A DNA stretch of 64,000 nt from NCBI RefSeq assembly GCF_024713945.1, contig NC_134681.1, positions 2,604,001 to 2,668,000 of the forward strand. Direction: 5' to 3'. This DNA comes from Dermatophagoides farinae. Taxonomy: Eukaryota; Arthropoda; Arachnida; Sarcoptiformes; Pyroglyphidae. Each line of letters starts with the position of its first letter. The first letter of the stretch is position 1. This document shows, in pieces, positions 13,101 to 25,500 of the stretch. The position numbers were made by a program, and so were the translations under genes. The notes below the pieces were generated by a model that worked only from the letters and a program-made list of their open reading frames with translations, was not told the DNA's origin and made no database searches.

Positions 13101-16100
13101 GATCAGATTCGATCGGCAACGGTCAATATGTGATACAAAACCATGAGCCACTTATAGTTAACTTTCAAATTTTTTTCCTGTTTTTATCAATCATGGAATG
13201 ATTAACAAACATTGAAAATAAACAACAACAACAACAAAATATTATCACGTCATCAACTTTGAATGTTCGATCTTGAAAATTGGATTGATCGATTTTTTTA
13301 AAATTCAATTCAAATTTTTTTTTTGTCATCACTTAAAACAATTGCCAACAACTGTAACAACAATATCCAAGAACAATCAGATGATGACCACATTATTTCC
13401 GAAACGAAATCAAATAACAATATCAATTTATTTTTTTTTCTTTTCTTTTGTTCAATTCAATAATAATCATCATTAATCACGCAAACATTGTTTTGTGTGT
13501 GTGTGTGTGTGTTTGACAATAATGAACAAATGAAAAAAAAACGAAATTTTGATTGATTGATCATAATATGGTTTGCGGTATTTTTTTCTGGTTTCAATTA
13601 TTATTATGGTTCATTATTTGTCATTATTGATGAATAATGATGCATGACAAACATTCAAACAATAATGATTTGAATTTGAATTTAAAACAAAAAGCGAAAG
13701 AAGAAAATGTGTTGTGTAATCATTCATCGATCCAGGATCTGAAAAATCAACAAAAATGATTGTCATTGATGATGTTTTTCCCTAATGATGCCGTTGTCGT
13801 TGTTGTTGTTGTCGTTGTTTGAATCGATAATCTTGTTCTACAAAAAATCAAAACTCAACTAATCAAATCAATATCCAGGTTTATAAATTGATAATTAATT
13901 AAATTATTATCATAATTGACATTTTTTTTATCGGGTCAAATAATCATCTAATAGTGATGATTGAAATCATAATCAAAATTTAATTATTTAATTAAGAAAA
14001 ATGAAAAATTGATATTTTTCATCTCAATTTCTTTTCTTTTCAAGAAATTCATGTAGATTGGATTTCAATTGAAAATTGAACTGTCAACCATCCAGTGTTT
14101 AGATTAGAATTTAATTTTGCAAATCCATCAGCAACGATTTGATTTGAAACAATGATAATTTGCAATTCTCATGTTATTAGTACAATCAGGGAAAATATGA
14201 AAATTTCAGCATCATTGAGAAAAAAAGAATTTGATTGAATGAAATTGAAAAATTATTAATATATTGGCGATAATACATATTGATAAATTAACAGTGTGAT
14301 CTATAGGTCAAAATGTCGACATTTTTGTTTTTGTTTTCTCTCATTTGTGGCTTGATTTGAATTGAATTGAATTGAATTCTAACAACAACCATCATCATCA
14401 TCATCATTATCTTGATTTTCAACAAATAAGAGTATCACTTTTATTTGAATGATATACATCACACAGTATCGATCAAAATATCGCAATCAATCAATCAATC
14501 AAAAGACAAATGTTAATCATAAATCTGTTTTCTTTTTTTCTGTAAATGAAACGAACTTGACTTTGAAATTATTATCATCAATTTTTGCATCAATTTAGAG
14601 CACAATTTTTTTTTCGGAGCCATTATCATCATTATCATTAATGTTGTTGTTGTTGCCTGATCAATCGACCTATCCTTACAACAACAACTACGACAACAAC
14701 AGCAGGCAATCTACAAAAAACATTTTGGGCGTATCCGTTTAGTGTTTTTTCTTACATTTTTGTGTATTGTCATCATTGTTGAAAAAAAAAATTCAAATAA
14801 TTTTTTCTGTTCCAACATCGGAAAAGATTATAATAATAATAACACACACACACACACACCAATGAATCAATATCGAACAAAAAACAATAGCTTTAAAATA
14901 ATCTTGATCGAATATATCATGGCATCAAACAATCTCTCCCTCTCTTTCTCATTCGGTCATTGTCATATTATTCATGTCTGCGACAGAAAATCCTCGAAAA
15001 TTACCCGAAAAAAAATGGAAAAAACTTCTTATCGTGTCGACATTGACCGAAAAACAAAACCAATCGAAAATAAGTGTTTAAATTGATCGATATCGCAAAT
15101 GTTGGTTGACCCAACAAAAGGCGTGAGCCACACTTTTTTCTTCATTCAGCTGAATTATCATCAAATAATTTATCGTTGGAAAAAAATTCTTATTATGATT
15201 AAATCAATTTATCATGTGACTTGGATTTTTATTTTTGTTTTAGTTTTTTTTTTTGTTCATGTTGATCCAAATATTCCATTCGTTACAAACAATCAATGAT
15301 TGATCAATTTCATTCGATAAAATTTCATAACATTTAAAAAACTGCGTGAAATGTATGGATAATTTTCTTCTCAAAAAACAATCATTCTATTTTAAATCGT
15401 GAAACGTTTTTATTATGTATTTCAGTTTCGATAATAATCCAAAAAAATGAGTAAAAACTTTGAAAGATTTATATTTAAATCAATTTTTTTCAAAATTCTG
15501 AATCAAGAAACAAAATAATTTTGGGCTTGACCAGCAAGAAATTGTTGAAAATTTTTTTTGATTGACAAAACAAAACAAAAAAAAAGATGCAAAAAATTTG
15601 AAAAATTTCGTACATAGCGATTCATCAAAATGAATCCAAAAAAAAGATGTTTTCTCTCTGATGATAGATATATATCCATAAAGTTTTATGTTGTAAAAAT
15701 TTTGATTAACCCAACCAGCGAAAAATGTGAAATTCATTATGATGATGATGATGAAGTGTTAATTGTTCTTGTGAATCAAAAATGAATAAATATGAGAAAG
15801 GTGATGGCGCCGGGTGTGTGTGTGTGTGATTGATGTTATAATTAATTCTTTTGATGAATCTGTGGATCCAAGCATCAGATTGTTTCAGATTTTATAATTC
15901 AACACATACCAAACACATTATGTTGATTATGATATAATTTTTTCGCCGACAACCATAAAATGGGTGAGTTTTCTTTTGAAAAATAGAAATTTTGCGGAGA
16001 AAAATTTAAAAATTCAAAAATAAAAAAAATATAATAAGTTCCACCACTGTAGGGTTAGATATTTTTTTTCTCTCTCTCTCAGTCGAAAGCGATCAATCAA

Positions 16101-16765
16101 TTCACTGGATCAAAAAAAATTATGCGAAAGGAAATAAATAAATATTTTTCTCGTTTATCTCGCATCATTCGTTCACTTGATGTATTGTTTTTCCGTTTGT
16201 TTCATTTGTTTGTTTTGTTTGTAAAACTATCTTTTATCGTCATTATCGACAGATTTTATTTCCAGATTATCCATTATCATACACTTAAAAGCGAACATCG
16301 AAGCAAAAAAAAAAAATCAAGGCGGATACATATACTATCATCACCATCATCACAAATAATTGTTGGCTGTTGAATAAAAATCAAATTGATCAACAAATGT
16401 TTATTTATTTGTGTTTGTGGTTGTGGATTGAAATTTTTTTTTCTTAGTTTCATCATCATTTTCTTGCCAAAAAACCTTTAGAAAATCATTCAGACAGTTT
16501 TGTCTTGTTTTTGGTTTGTAACAAAACAAACGCAGACACACACACACACACAAATGTTTATTGTTGTAAACAATGTTAATTCAATGGCCACACACAAACA
16601 CATGCGATCGATTTGTATCCATTTAGATTATTGATTGGTTATATTGTTATGATTTGTTTGTTTGAAAATGTTTTGTTCAAGTTTTAAAAATGATCCATTA
16701 AAATTTTTACTTTTCATCGATTGAAAAGTAAAAATGTTCATTACGAAATATACTTTCTTACAAAC

Positions 16766-16893
16766 CTGAATTGATGATTAGAATGATAATTATCGTTACT
16801 ATTAATTGGATTAAGGGCATGTTGTGGCTCTGGATATAATGATGATGATGATGATGAAATCAATGAAAATTTTATGGAAAAAAAATCATTCAT
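16766..16893 (-). CDS. Weak candidate: orphan first coding exon
   Basis: On the minus strand an ATG opens a 42-codon frame that ends in phase 2 at a CAG|GTTTGTAAG donor. It starts MNDFFSIKF, passes a run of six Ser, and continues LYPEPQHALNPINSNDNYH. The part after the Ser run is less repetitive than neighbouring DNA and looks protein-like. A possible partner acceptor (TTTTTTGTAG) lies near 13840 on the same strand, followed by a frame of compatible phase, but this link is a guess. No homology is recognised. Confidence 0.22.
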
Positions 16894-17801
16894 TCAACTC
16901 TTTTTTGATTACTGAATTTTATTTCATTTTCATTTCATAATTTATATTTTATTTATATAATAGTAATAGTAATAGTGTAGTGATAATAGTAATACAATTA
17001 TTCTGTTGATAATTTCATATTTTGTGTCTGTCTGTGTGTGTGTTTTGTTCGTCGTTGCTCGGATTGTTTGGTGTTTTGTTCAATGTTTACATTTTTTTTT
17101 GTTTCTTATTAGCAATTAGCAATAATTAATATAATAAAATTCATCCAAATCAATTTTTTTTTCTTTAAAATTTGAAAATTTTGTTATTTGTTGTTGTACG
17201 TTATTTTTGTTTTGTAAAGAAAGGGTTAAATCAAAAGTGTTTGAAATAAAATACACACAGACATTGAACCATTTGTTTTTTGTTGTCGTTGTGGTTGAAA
17301 TGAAAATTGAAATAAATTAAATATGGGCGTGAACAAAACATTAATGGCCATAATGATAAAAAGTGGGTGTGTGATGTGATAAATGTGTGAGCACTCGTGA
17401 AAAAAAAGTAAAGAAAATGAAAGAAAAAAGTGGAATTTAAAAAAAAAATCTTATGATGATAATTCATAGTGGTGTTGGTATGATGTTTGATTGATTGATT
17501 GTTGGATGGATGGATGGATGGATGGTGTGCTGTGCTGTGTTGTGTGATGAGAATGAATTTTCATCGAAAGAAAGAAACGAAAAAAAGTAAGGAAAATTAG
17601 ACTTTAAAAAATTGATTTTTTTTTTAAAAAAAAAAAGGATTATAAACCTCCAAAAAAGATATAATTGCAATGTATAAACAGAAATTTCATTTTTTTTTCC
17701 TAAAAAAATGTGATCTAAAAGCTTGGTTTGTTTTGGTTTGTTCTTTATTTATTTTTTATTACTAAATGATACACTTGTCGTGATGCTTTAGTTTTTGTCT
17801 G

Positions 17802-17803
<2 letters not shown>

Positions 17804-17838
<35 letters not shown>
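17804..17838. repeat. (TG)n microsatellite
   Basis: Uninterrupted TG dinucleotides over 35 bp, among the longest perfect dinucleotide tracts in the window. It lies in non-coding DNA. Confidence 0.95.
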
Positions 17839-17841
<3 letters not shown>

Positions 17842-20037
17842 TTATTTGGCTGATTTGGTTATTTTTCTTCCCTTTGAAGCATAAAGTATTTAAGGTGTCG
17901 TGGTGGTTGATGATTTTTGTTTCTTTGGTTTGATGTTCGTCGATGATAATGAATCTTTTCAATCCAACATGACAATGATCATCGGTATCATGATGACATG
18001 AATAATAATAATGATGAAAAACTATCATTTAGTTATAGTGAATAAATGGAATAGATAATAATAATGAGTAATAACCAATCAATCGATCAATGATAATAAA
18101 GTTGATTATTTTGCATAATTGATTTTAGCATTTTAATAGCTATATTATGTATAATTGCCACGGCGTAAAATGATAATGATGTGATTATTATTGATTGATT
18201 GATTGTGTGGTATGATGTTCGGTGATTATGAATCTTTTCTTTTCTTTTAATTAAATTTAAAATGAAACAAAAAACAAAATAATAATTATAATTCTATATA
18301 TCTGATCCTCGATGCGCAAACATTCAAGACTTTATCCACAAGAAAATGAGTTGTGTGTCTGCGTCAATTGATTTGTTTTGATCAACAAAACAGAAACATA
18401 AAACATTTGTGTGTCGTTTATCCACCAAAAAAAAACAACAAATGTTTCACATGTTTAATCATCATCATCAGCTGTTGACAATAAAGTGGGCGATATAAAA
18501 TCAACACACATACAGACACAAATGTGGAACACAAATACAGATCATAATCATCAAATATATCAAATAAACAAACAAACGATGGACAAGAAAATAGAACATT
18601 ATTATATCATCATCATCATCATCACAACAAAATCATATTTTTCCTAACCTGATGTGATCTCTTTTAATCTCAATCTGTTTTCATTTTCCTTTCTTGGATC
18701 GATTAAAACAAAAATAAATAAATAATAAGAAAAAACTAATGAAAAATGAAATAATTCCATCTATATTTCTGCTGCTGCTGAGGTAAATAAGTTGTTGTTG
18801 TAAAACTTTTCATTTTGTTGTTGTTGTTGTTGTTATAATTTTAATTTTAATTTTAATGAATTTTTTTTTGTTTGTCAAATATTTTGGTTACTTTTTTTTT
18901 GTTCATGCATGAATATTCTCTGGACAATAAATGAAAACAAAAAAAAAACACAAATGTTGAGTGATGAGATAGAAAAAAATGACATTAAAAATATTTTGTT
19001 TGGAAACATTCATTATATGAAAGTGAAAGTGAGAAAAATTTTTCGTGAATCAAAAAACCAAAAACATGAATTATGCAAATGTTTTCTCTCTTGTTTGCTA
19101 AATGGCCAGATTGATGTTTGTTTTTGTTTGGATGATTATGATTAGTGAAAGTGTTTGGGTTGTTCGTGAATGAAAAAGGCGTTCAATTAATTAAGTTAGC
19201 ATTTGTTCGTTTTGTTACGTATATTTATGTGACAATGAAATTTCAAATTCGAGATGTTTCAACATGTAAAAAGCCGAGAAAAAACAAAAAGTGAAACTAA
19301 TTTGAAATTTTTTTTTGTTTTGAAAATTTTTTGGTCATTTTTCCATTCGATGACAAATAATTCAAAAGAATTACGGGATTTTTATTCCTTAGAATGTGCG
19401 ATTAAAACGTTGATTTGTTTGTGTGAATAATGATGATGATGATGATTCAAATGGGACAACAATTTTGTGAAATGAATGAATGAATTGAGAAAAACAATGA
19501 TTGATTGATTGCTGTGTAATACACATGAATTATTTTTTTTGTAAATTTTTTTATTTTTGGTGCTTTATTTCTGTTCCTGCTGCTGCTGATGATAATGATG
19601 ATTACGTTAACGTGAATTTATTCACAATAATGAATGTGAAATCTGCAAAAACAAAACGGAAAAAATGATTATTAAACTGATGAAAAAAACTAATGAAAAA
19701 AACTTGCCCAAATGTTTTTTTTTCTTGGTAAATTTGATTTCTAAAAATTGTGTGCCAGCCACACATACATTACGCGAGCACACAAAATGCAAATTGAATA
19801 AATATTTATGATGGTGATAATGATATTAGTTGATATTGAAAATTGTAACTAATAAATCGATTGAAATAATTGAAGATGATGATGATGATGATGCGAAAAC
19901 TATGTGAAGAATATTACATGATTATTATTATTGATTGGATCAAACCAGATCCGATTATATGAGCAAATATTTTTCATGATGATGATTATTATTGTAGTGA
20001 GGGCGTTGTATTTGTTTGTTTGTTTGTTGTGGAATGT

Positions 20038-21156
20038 TTATGATTCAGCTTCATCAAGATGTTCTTTTTCTTCAGCTACAGGTGATGTTGCCATCGGTGC
20101 TAATGGTTGTGATTCAGCATGATCATCACATAAATCATTCATATCTCTACGATTACGTGATGAACATGTGCATACAAATATCAATGAATCTCGAAAATCT
20201 GGATCAATTGATAATACGAAAATTGGATTGAGCACAAGCGGTAATTCGCTTAGAGCATATAGAAGCCAAATAATCCATTCATCGATACGTATTTGTATGA
20301 GATGAAAATAATGATTAATCTGGGTTGCATAATATGGTGCACTGAATAAGAGATGTAATAAAACAATAGTCAATACATAATATAGTGATTCACGTTGTCG
20401 ATTAATAAATGCTTGACTTTGTTCACTATCTGGTACCATTTTACGTTTAGCAAATAGAATCAATATTAGTAGTAATTTAATACAGAATGGTCCAATATAT
20501 GCAATGAGAAATCGTAGTAATTCATAAAGTTTGTCATGTTCAAACAACATATCTTTGAATACCAAGATGAAAGTCATGAAGAATGAACCTAACCATATGA
20601 GTATTGTGATGAATATAGCATTGATTTTTGATCCATAACAACCATTATGGCAGTTTGCAAAAAAGGTAGCAAAAAATCGATCAATTATTAGTAGCATAAA
20701 AAATAATGATATTGTTGGTAGGCCGAATTGTGGTAATTTCGATAATTTCTCCATCCACCATGGTAAATTTTGATTATAATCTTCAATTTTATAACCAAAT
20801 TCACGTATTGACCAGATTGTAGCATCAATCATATCGATCAATGAAGCAATACTGATATTGGCTACATAAATTCCAAGACAATTATTTATAATCCCAGTAC
20901 ATTTTATATAGATTGCCAGTAATAATATTGTATCAAAGGTACCGATACCAAGTAATACTAGGCGAAATATGAGCAAATATTGTCGAATATCCGCAGGTGT
21001 TTGATCAAATGGTAATGAATCACTTTCATTACCACCAAATTTTATTCCATATCCAATCGTGGTGGCTGTACGATTGAATAAATTCGCAGCAATATTATTC
21101 CAATTATTCATATCCGAATTATTACTATTCGGAAATAGATTATTAAATGTTGACAT
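20038..21156 (-). CDS. Orphan class A (rhodopsin-like) G protein-coupled receptor
   Basis: A single uninterrupted frame of 372 residues from the ATG at 21156. An upstream in-frame ATG at 21198 would add 14 residues, but the shorter start has the better A-rich context. The N-terminus (about 58 residues) carries three N-glycosylation sequons (NNS, NRT, NES). Seven hydrophobic segments lie near residues 60-84, 92-116, 141-164, 179-201, 213-236, 258-278 and 293-317. The DRY-equivalent is D159-R160-F161 at the end of TM3. TM7 holds N310-P311 in NPIFV where the class consensus is NPxxY. TM6 has a Pro (FSAPY) but not the usual CWxP. I see no Cys at the top of TM3 and none in the second extracellular loop, so the canonical disulfide seems absent. 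A short Ser/Asp/Glu-rich tail follows a CTCSS cluster that could be palmitoylated. Topology and the DR/NP motifs make the class A call good; ligand is unknown. Absence of introns is common in this class. Confidence 0.88.
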   Translation of the reverse strand: MSTFNNLFPNSNNSDMNNWNNIAANLFNRTATTIGYGIKFGGNESDSLPFDQTPADIRQYLLIFRLVLLGIGTFDTILLLAIYIKCTGIINNCLGIYVANISIASLIDMIDATIWSIREFGYKIEDYNQNLPWWMEKLSKLPQFGLPTISLFFMLLIIDRFFATFFANCHNGCYGSKINAIFITILIWLGSFFMTFILVFKDMLFEHDKLYELLRFLIAYIGPFCIKLLLILILFAKRKMVPDSEQSQAFINRQRESLYYVLTIVLLHLLFSAPYYATQINHYFHLIQIRIDEWIIWLLYALSELPLVLNPIFVLSIDPDFRDSLIFVCTCSSRNRRDMNDLCDDHAESQPLAPMATSPVAEEKEHLDEAES

Positions 21157-22533
21157 TTTCGTCGATTCACACAGTGATGTTTGATAGCAAAAACACACAC
21201 GTACACAAATTTTCGTTGATTTGGAATGGAAATTTGTTCATCAACAATAAAAAAAATGATACAATGTTAATGTTAATCAATTTTGCTGGTACGTTGACTT
21301 TTTCTGTTTTTTGGTCGGTTGTTTGGTTCGTTGATTCAAATGATGGAATGGCTCTTTGATGAACATTTGATGAATCACACACAAACATCAAAACAACAGA
21401 TAAAAGAAATGTACAGAACAGGTTCCACAACCAAGATATGAAGAGGTGATGGTTCACACACACACCAAGATGACAACAGGCTGACACACCTTTACGTTGT
21501 TGTTGTTGTCACCATTGTTGTTGTTCATGGTTGAAAAAAAAACAATGTTCGAAATCAATGATGATGATGATGATGACACGTGTAAAAATGAGTGGGAAAA
21601 ATGAAATGAATGAGAAAAAAATTAGCAAATTTTGATTAATTAAAAAAAATCAATCGATTTTTCAGACATTAATTTTTTATGAAATTTTTTCAAGTTTCCA
21701 CACACACACACACACACACACAAAATGTTTTACTTTTTCAATTTTCATCGCATGATTCGTTTAGATAAATACTATGTGCTACCCTTCTTTCTTCCTTAAC
21801 CATTATTATTCGTGATAACGAAAAAAACAAAACAAAAAAGAGAAAAGATTTTACAACAATAAGAACAAGTAAAGCTTTAAAACGAACAAATTATTAGCTT
21901 TACTACTTTTCAGGTTTTTTTTTTATTTTTCCAAAACAGAAAAAAAACAATAGAATTGAAATGTAATGAAGTCTATGTATGTGTGTGTTGTGAATCGAAT
22001 TGAATTGAGCCATAGAATGGTTATTATTATGATGATGTTAGTGTAACAACAACGACAGGTTCATCATCATCATCATCATCATCATTATTCTTTATTGTGA
22101 TTATGGTTTAAAGTTCAAAGTTCATGAGATGCATTTCTTCTTGTTTTAAATTGCTTTTAAAGAAATTTCCATTGCCATTGCCATTGATGATAAATAAAGT
22201 CAGATCCTATTTCAGTTTAGGTCATTAACATTTTTATATTTTAAATGTAAGCCATATGTATGATAATGATGATGACGAATATCTATGCTATAATAATCTG
22301 CAATAAGTAACTAAATAATTTTTTTCTCTCTTTCGGAAATGATGAAGATATTTACACTCATTCCCAGATGATGATGATAATAATGAAATCTGGTTCGGGC
22401 ATTTTTTCTCTCGGTGTTTGGAAATTGGTCATTTTTTTGGGCTTTAAATAGAAAAATGACCAATAAATGTGTGTGAATGTGGCCATTATTATGATAATCA
22501 TCTTCATCATCAAGATTCTTGATAATGATAATG

Positions 22534-22536
<3 letters not shown>

Positions 22537-22564
<28 letters not shown>
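22537..22564. repeat. (AG)n microsatellite
   Basis: A perfect AG dinucleotide tract of 28 bp in non-coding DNA. Confidence 0.95.
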
Positions 22565-22569
<5 letters not shown>

Positions 22570-25500
22570 GAGATACATTATCATCATTATCCTTCCATAT
22601 GGATGACTGGTTCAGTAATCAGTCATGTGTATTTTCAATTATGTTTGAATTGGAACTCATAGACAAATCAAATTCATTCATCTCATTTTATTGATTTAGA
22701 ATGAACAAAAAAATTTTGTAATCCCAAATAAATGATGAATGCAAGTGGCGAAAAAAAACCAAAGACAACAAATTAAATTGACATTCAATTGTTTCATTCA
22801 TTTATTTATAATGATGATGCACCTTACACATATATGGTTATTATTTTTTTTCCTGGTTCACTTGAACATGTTTCGCCCCATATTCAATAGAATAATAAAA
22901 AATAATGATGATGGTTAAGTTCATTCCCATTAACGAATTTACATGTATAATAGTAGTAGGGTAGTAAAAAAAAATGAAAATATCTACTATTGGAATGATC
23001 ATTATCAATGATGTCCGAACAACCATTTTCAAAACACCAAACAAATCAACCATTGAATTGAAATGGATGATAAAGCGATTAGATTGAATTTTAAACCAAA
23101 CAAGAGAGCGAGAGAAAAAACATTATGAAAATGGCAATAATATAAAAAATAATAGCAATAAGTTCACATTGCTAATATAACTTATCATATTTATCTATAT
23201 TCAGATGGCTAATTTTTTTTTTGCTTAGCCACTAATAACAAACAAATGCCAGATATATCATATTATAATAATCATTATGGATTCTTGCTTTATTATTTCG
23301 AAATTCGAGGAGAATCAAAAAAAAACTTTCAAATTATACACACATGATTTTCACAGAAGCGTAACACAACCGATCAATTCGAATAAACGGGCCTAACATA
23401 TAGCCCCATATATAATGTGGAAAGATTTTCCATTTCTGAATTTGTTCCAGTAATTTGAACACAACAAGAGATTAGAGAGCAAAGAGAACAAACAAAAAAA
23501 CATTTTTATTCAACATCATATTTTATTCTTTTCAGGGTAAAGAATCTCTTGAATTGAACAATTCTATTCTCGATTACAATACAATTTATCCATACTACTA
23601 CTGATATCACCACTAAAAAAAGAAGAGAAATGATGTAAGAAATTATTTCTTGATTCTTTGGGGTTGATACCCGCTTACATGCACATAGATACATACATAG
23701 AACATGAAGAATTTGTATCCACATCGTGATTTCTATATAACAGTAGTTTCTATATAAATGTTATCAATTGATGATGATGATGCTCAATTGCTCAATGTAT
23801 GATGATAATAATAATAAATTCCAGTAAATAGAATTCACTTTTATGAATCTCATTTGGATTCTATTGGAATCAGAAGACAACAACAACAACGAAGATCAAA
23901 AAAAAATCCCTAGATATTTTTGGAATGTGAATTTTTTTTTAGTTGGACGTGATAACACACACTGTTATATTTATTTTGTTTCTAAATTCATTGAATGAAT
24001 GAATGGCCATGGACTAGGACAAAGATGATGATGACGACGATGATCCAAGGCCAAAGAACTTGGTTTCGAATCGTAGCAGAATTGGTTTATGCATTTGGCC
24101 TAGTTTTTTCTATCTCTTTCTTTCTTAGTTCCTTTAGTTTGCTCTTTCTCACTTCATCAAATTCTTGAAGAGCTAAAAATAGAATTTGATATTTTGATAC
24201 AAAAAAAAAAAACAAAATTTGATAGAACACAACATTGAAAATTGATGTTGTAGCAGTATCCATTTCTTTCATTATCGTTTATTATTTTGAGATTTTAAAT
24301 TTGATTTATGGCCATTGGCCATTCATTTTTTCTTTCTCCATAATCTATCAAACATACACGGAATTAACGTTTTTGATCCAGATGAACAGAAAATCAATGA
24401 CAATTTGTGCATCAAACAAGTTGATTGAATTAAATGTTTTCTATTTGTTTGTTTGTTTGTTTTTTACCGTAATGAAATGAAATTTGTTTTTTCTCTCTTT
24501 ACCTACCATTTTCTTTCATCATTAGTAATGGTTTATTAAAGCAAAAAAAAAACTGTTGCAAACATTCATTTATAAATAATAATGTGATCAATTTCACTTT
24601 GAAATGATGACATTAAAATGGAAAAACATTCAATTTATATTTTAATTTTTACATTGAACATTTTAATGTTCACGAAATCCATCATCATTATCGTAACATA
24701 ATATTCATTCATATAGCAGCATCAAACAAATTTCACAATTTTATTTTTAGCCAAAAAAAAATCAATTCATTACAAATGGATCCATGATGATCCAAATGAA
24801 TGGCGTGAAGCGTTTCATTCATTTTTCACAATGACAAATGAATTTTTTTTTTCTTGCAATTGTAAATTATTTAAATGTTTGTTTTTTATTATTTTGAATT
24901 TTTTTTTATTTTCATTTTTTTCTCTCCTTTACAATCATATAACTAGCTCCAAATAAATGATGATTATTAATCGGTTGAGTTTTTTTTTCTTGGTGGTGGG
25001 CGTATCGCATGAATGAATAATGAGAGATATAGAAAAAAGAAGAAAGGAATTTTTCAATTTCGAAAAAAAATGAGATTCAAATCAGTGAGCGTAAAAAAAC
25101 CCATGGGTAACATTATTTTTGTTTTCAAAGTTCCATGAATATAATAAAAAAACCGCTTCATTTATTTGGCTTTTTATCCGCAAAAAGTTAACCATTTCAA
25201 ACCCACAAGAGTTCATTTTTAAAAAAAAAACAACTAAAATGAATCAAACTTACCCGAGTAAATTTCAAGTTTTTTTTTCGTTTTAAACGGAGCTAAAATC
25301 TACACACAAACACACCAGAAAAAAAAATGTTTTATAATTAAACTGTCCACATTATTATCAATCTATTGTTCAAAAACAAATAATGATGATAATCAATAGC
25401 CATTGAATGAAATCAGACAGACAGACAGTAGGAAATAACAACTAACAAACGAACAATGATGAGACACTTTGACAATAATAATGTATTATTATTATGCAAT

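Larger units (their letters stand above)
10130..20037. other. 9.9-kb gene desert rich in simple repeats
   Basis: I find no recognisable protein on either strand. Simple repeats include GTn at 10694-10712, CAn at 12332-12350, GATTn at 13052-13077, GTn at 13495-13511, CAn at 14842-14858, GGATn near 17503-17524 and a long TGn at 17804-17838. One minus-strand exon candidate lies at 16766-16893. The length and splice-like fragments would also fit introns of a gene whose exons I cannot see. Confidence 0.5.
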
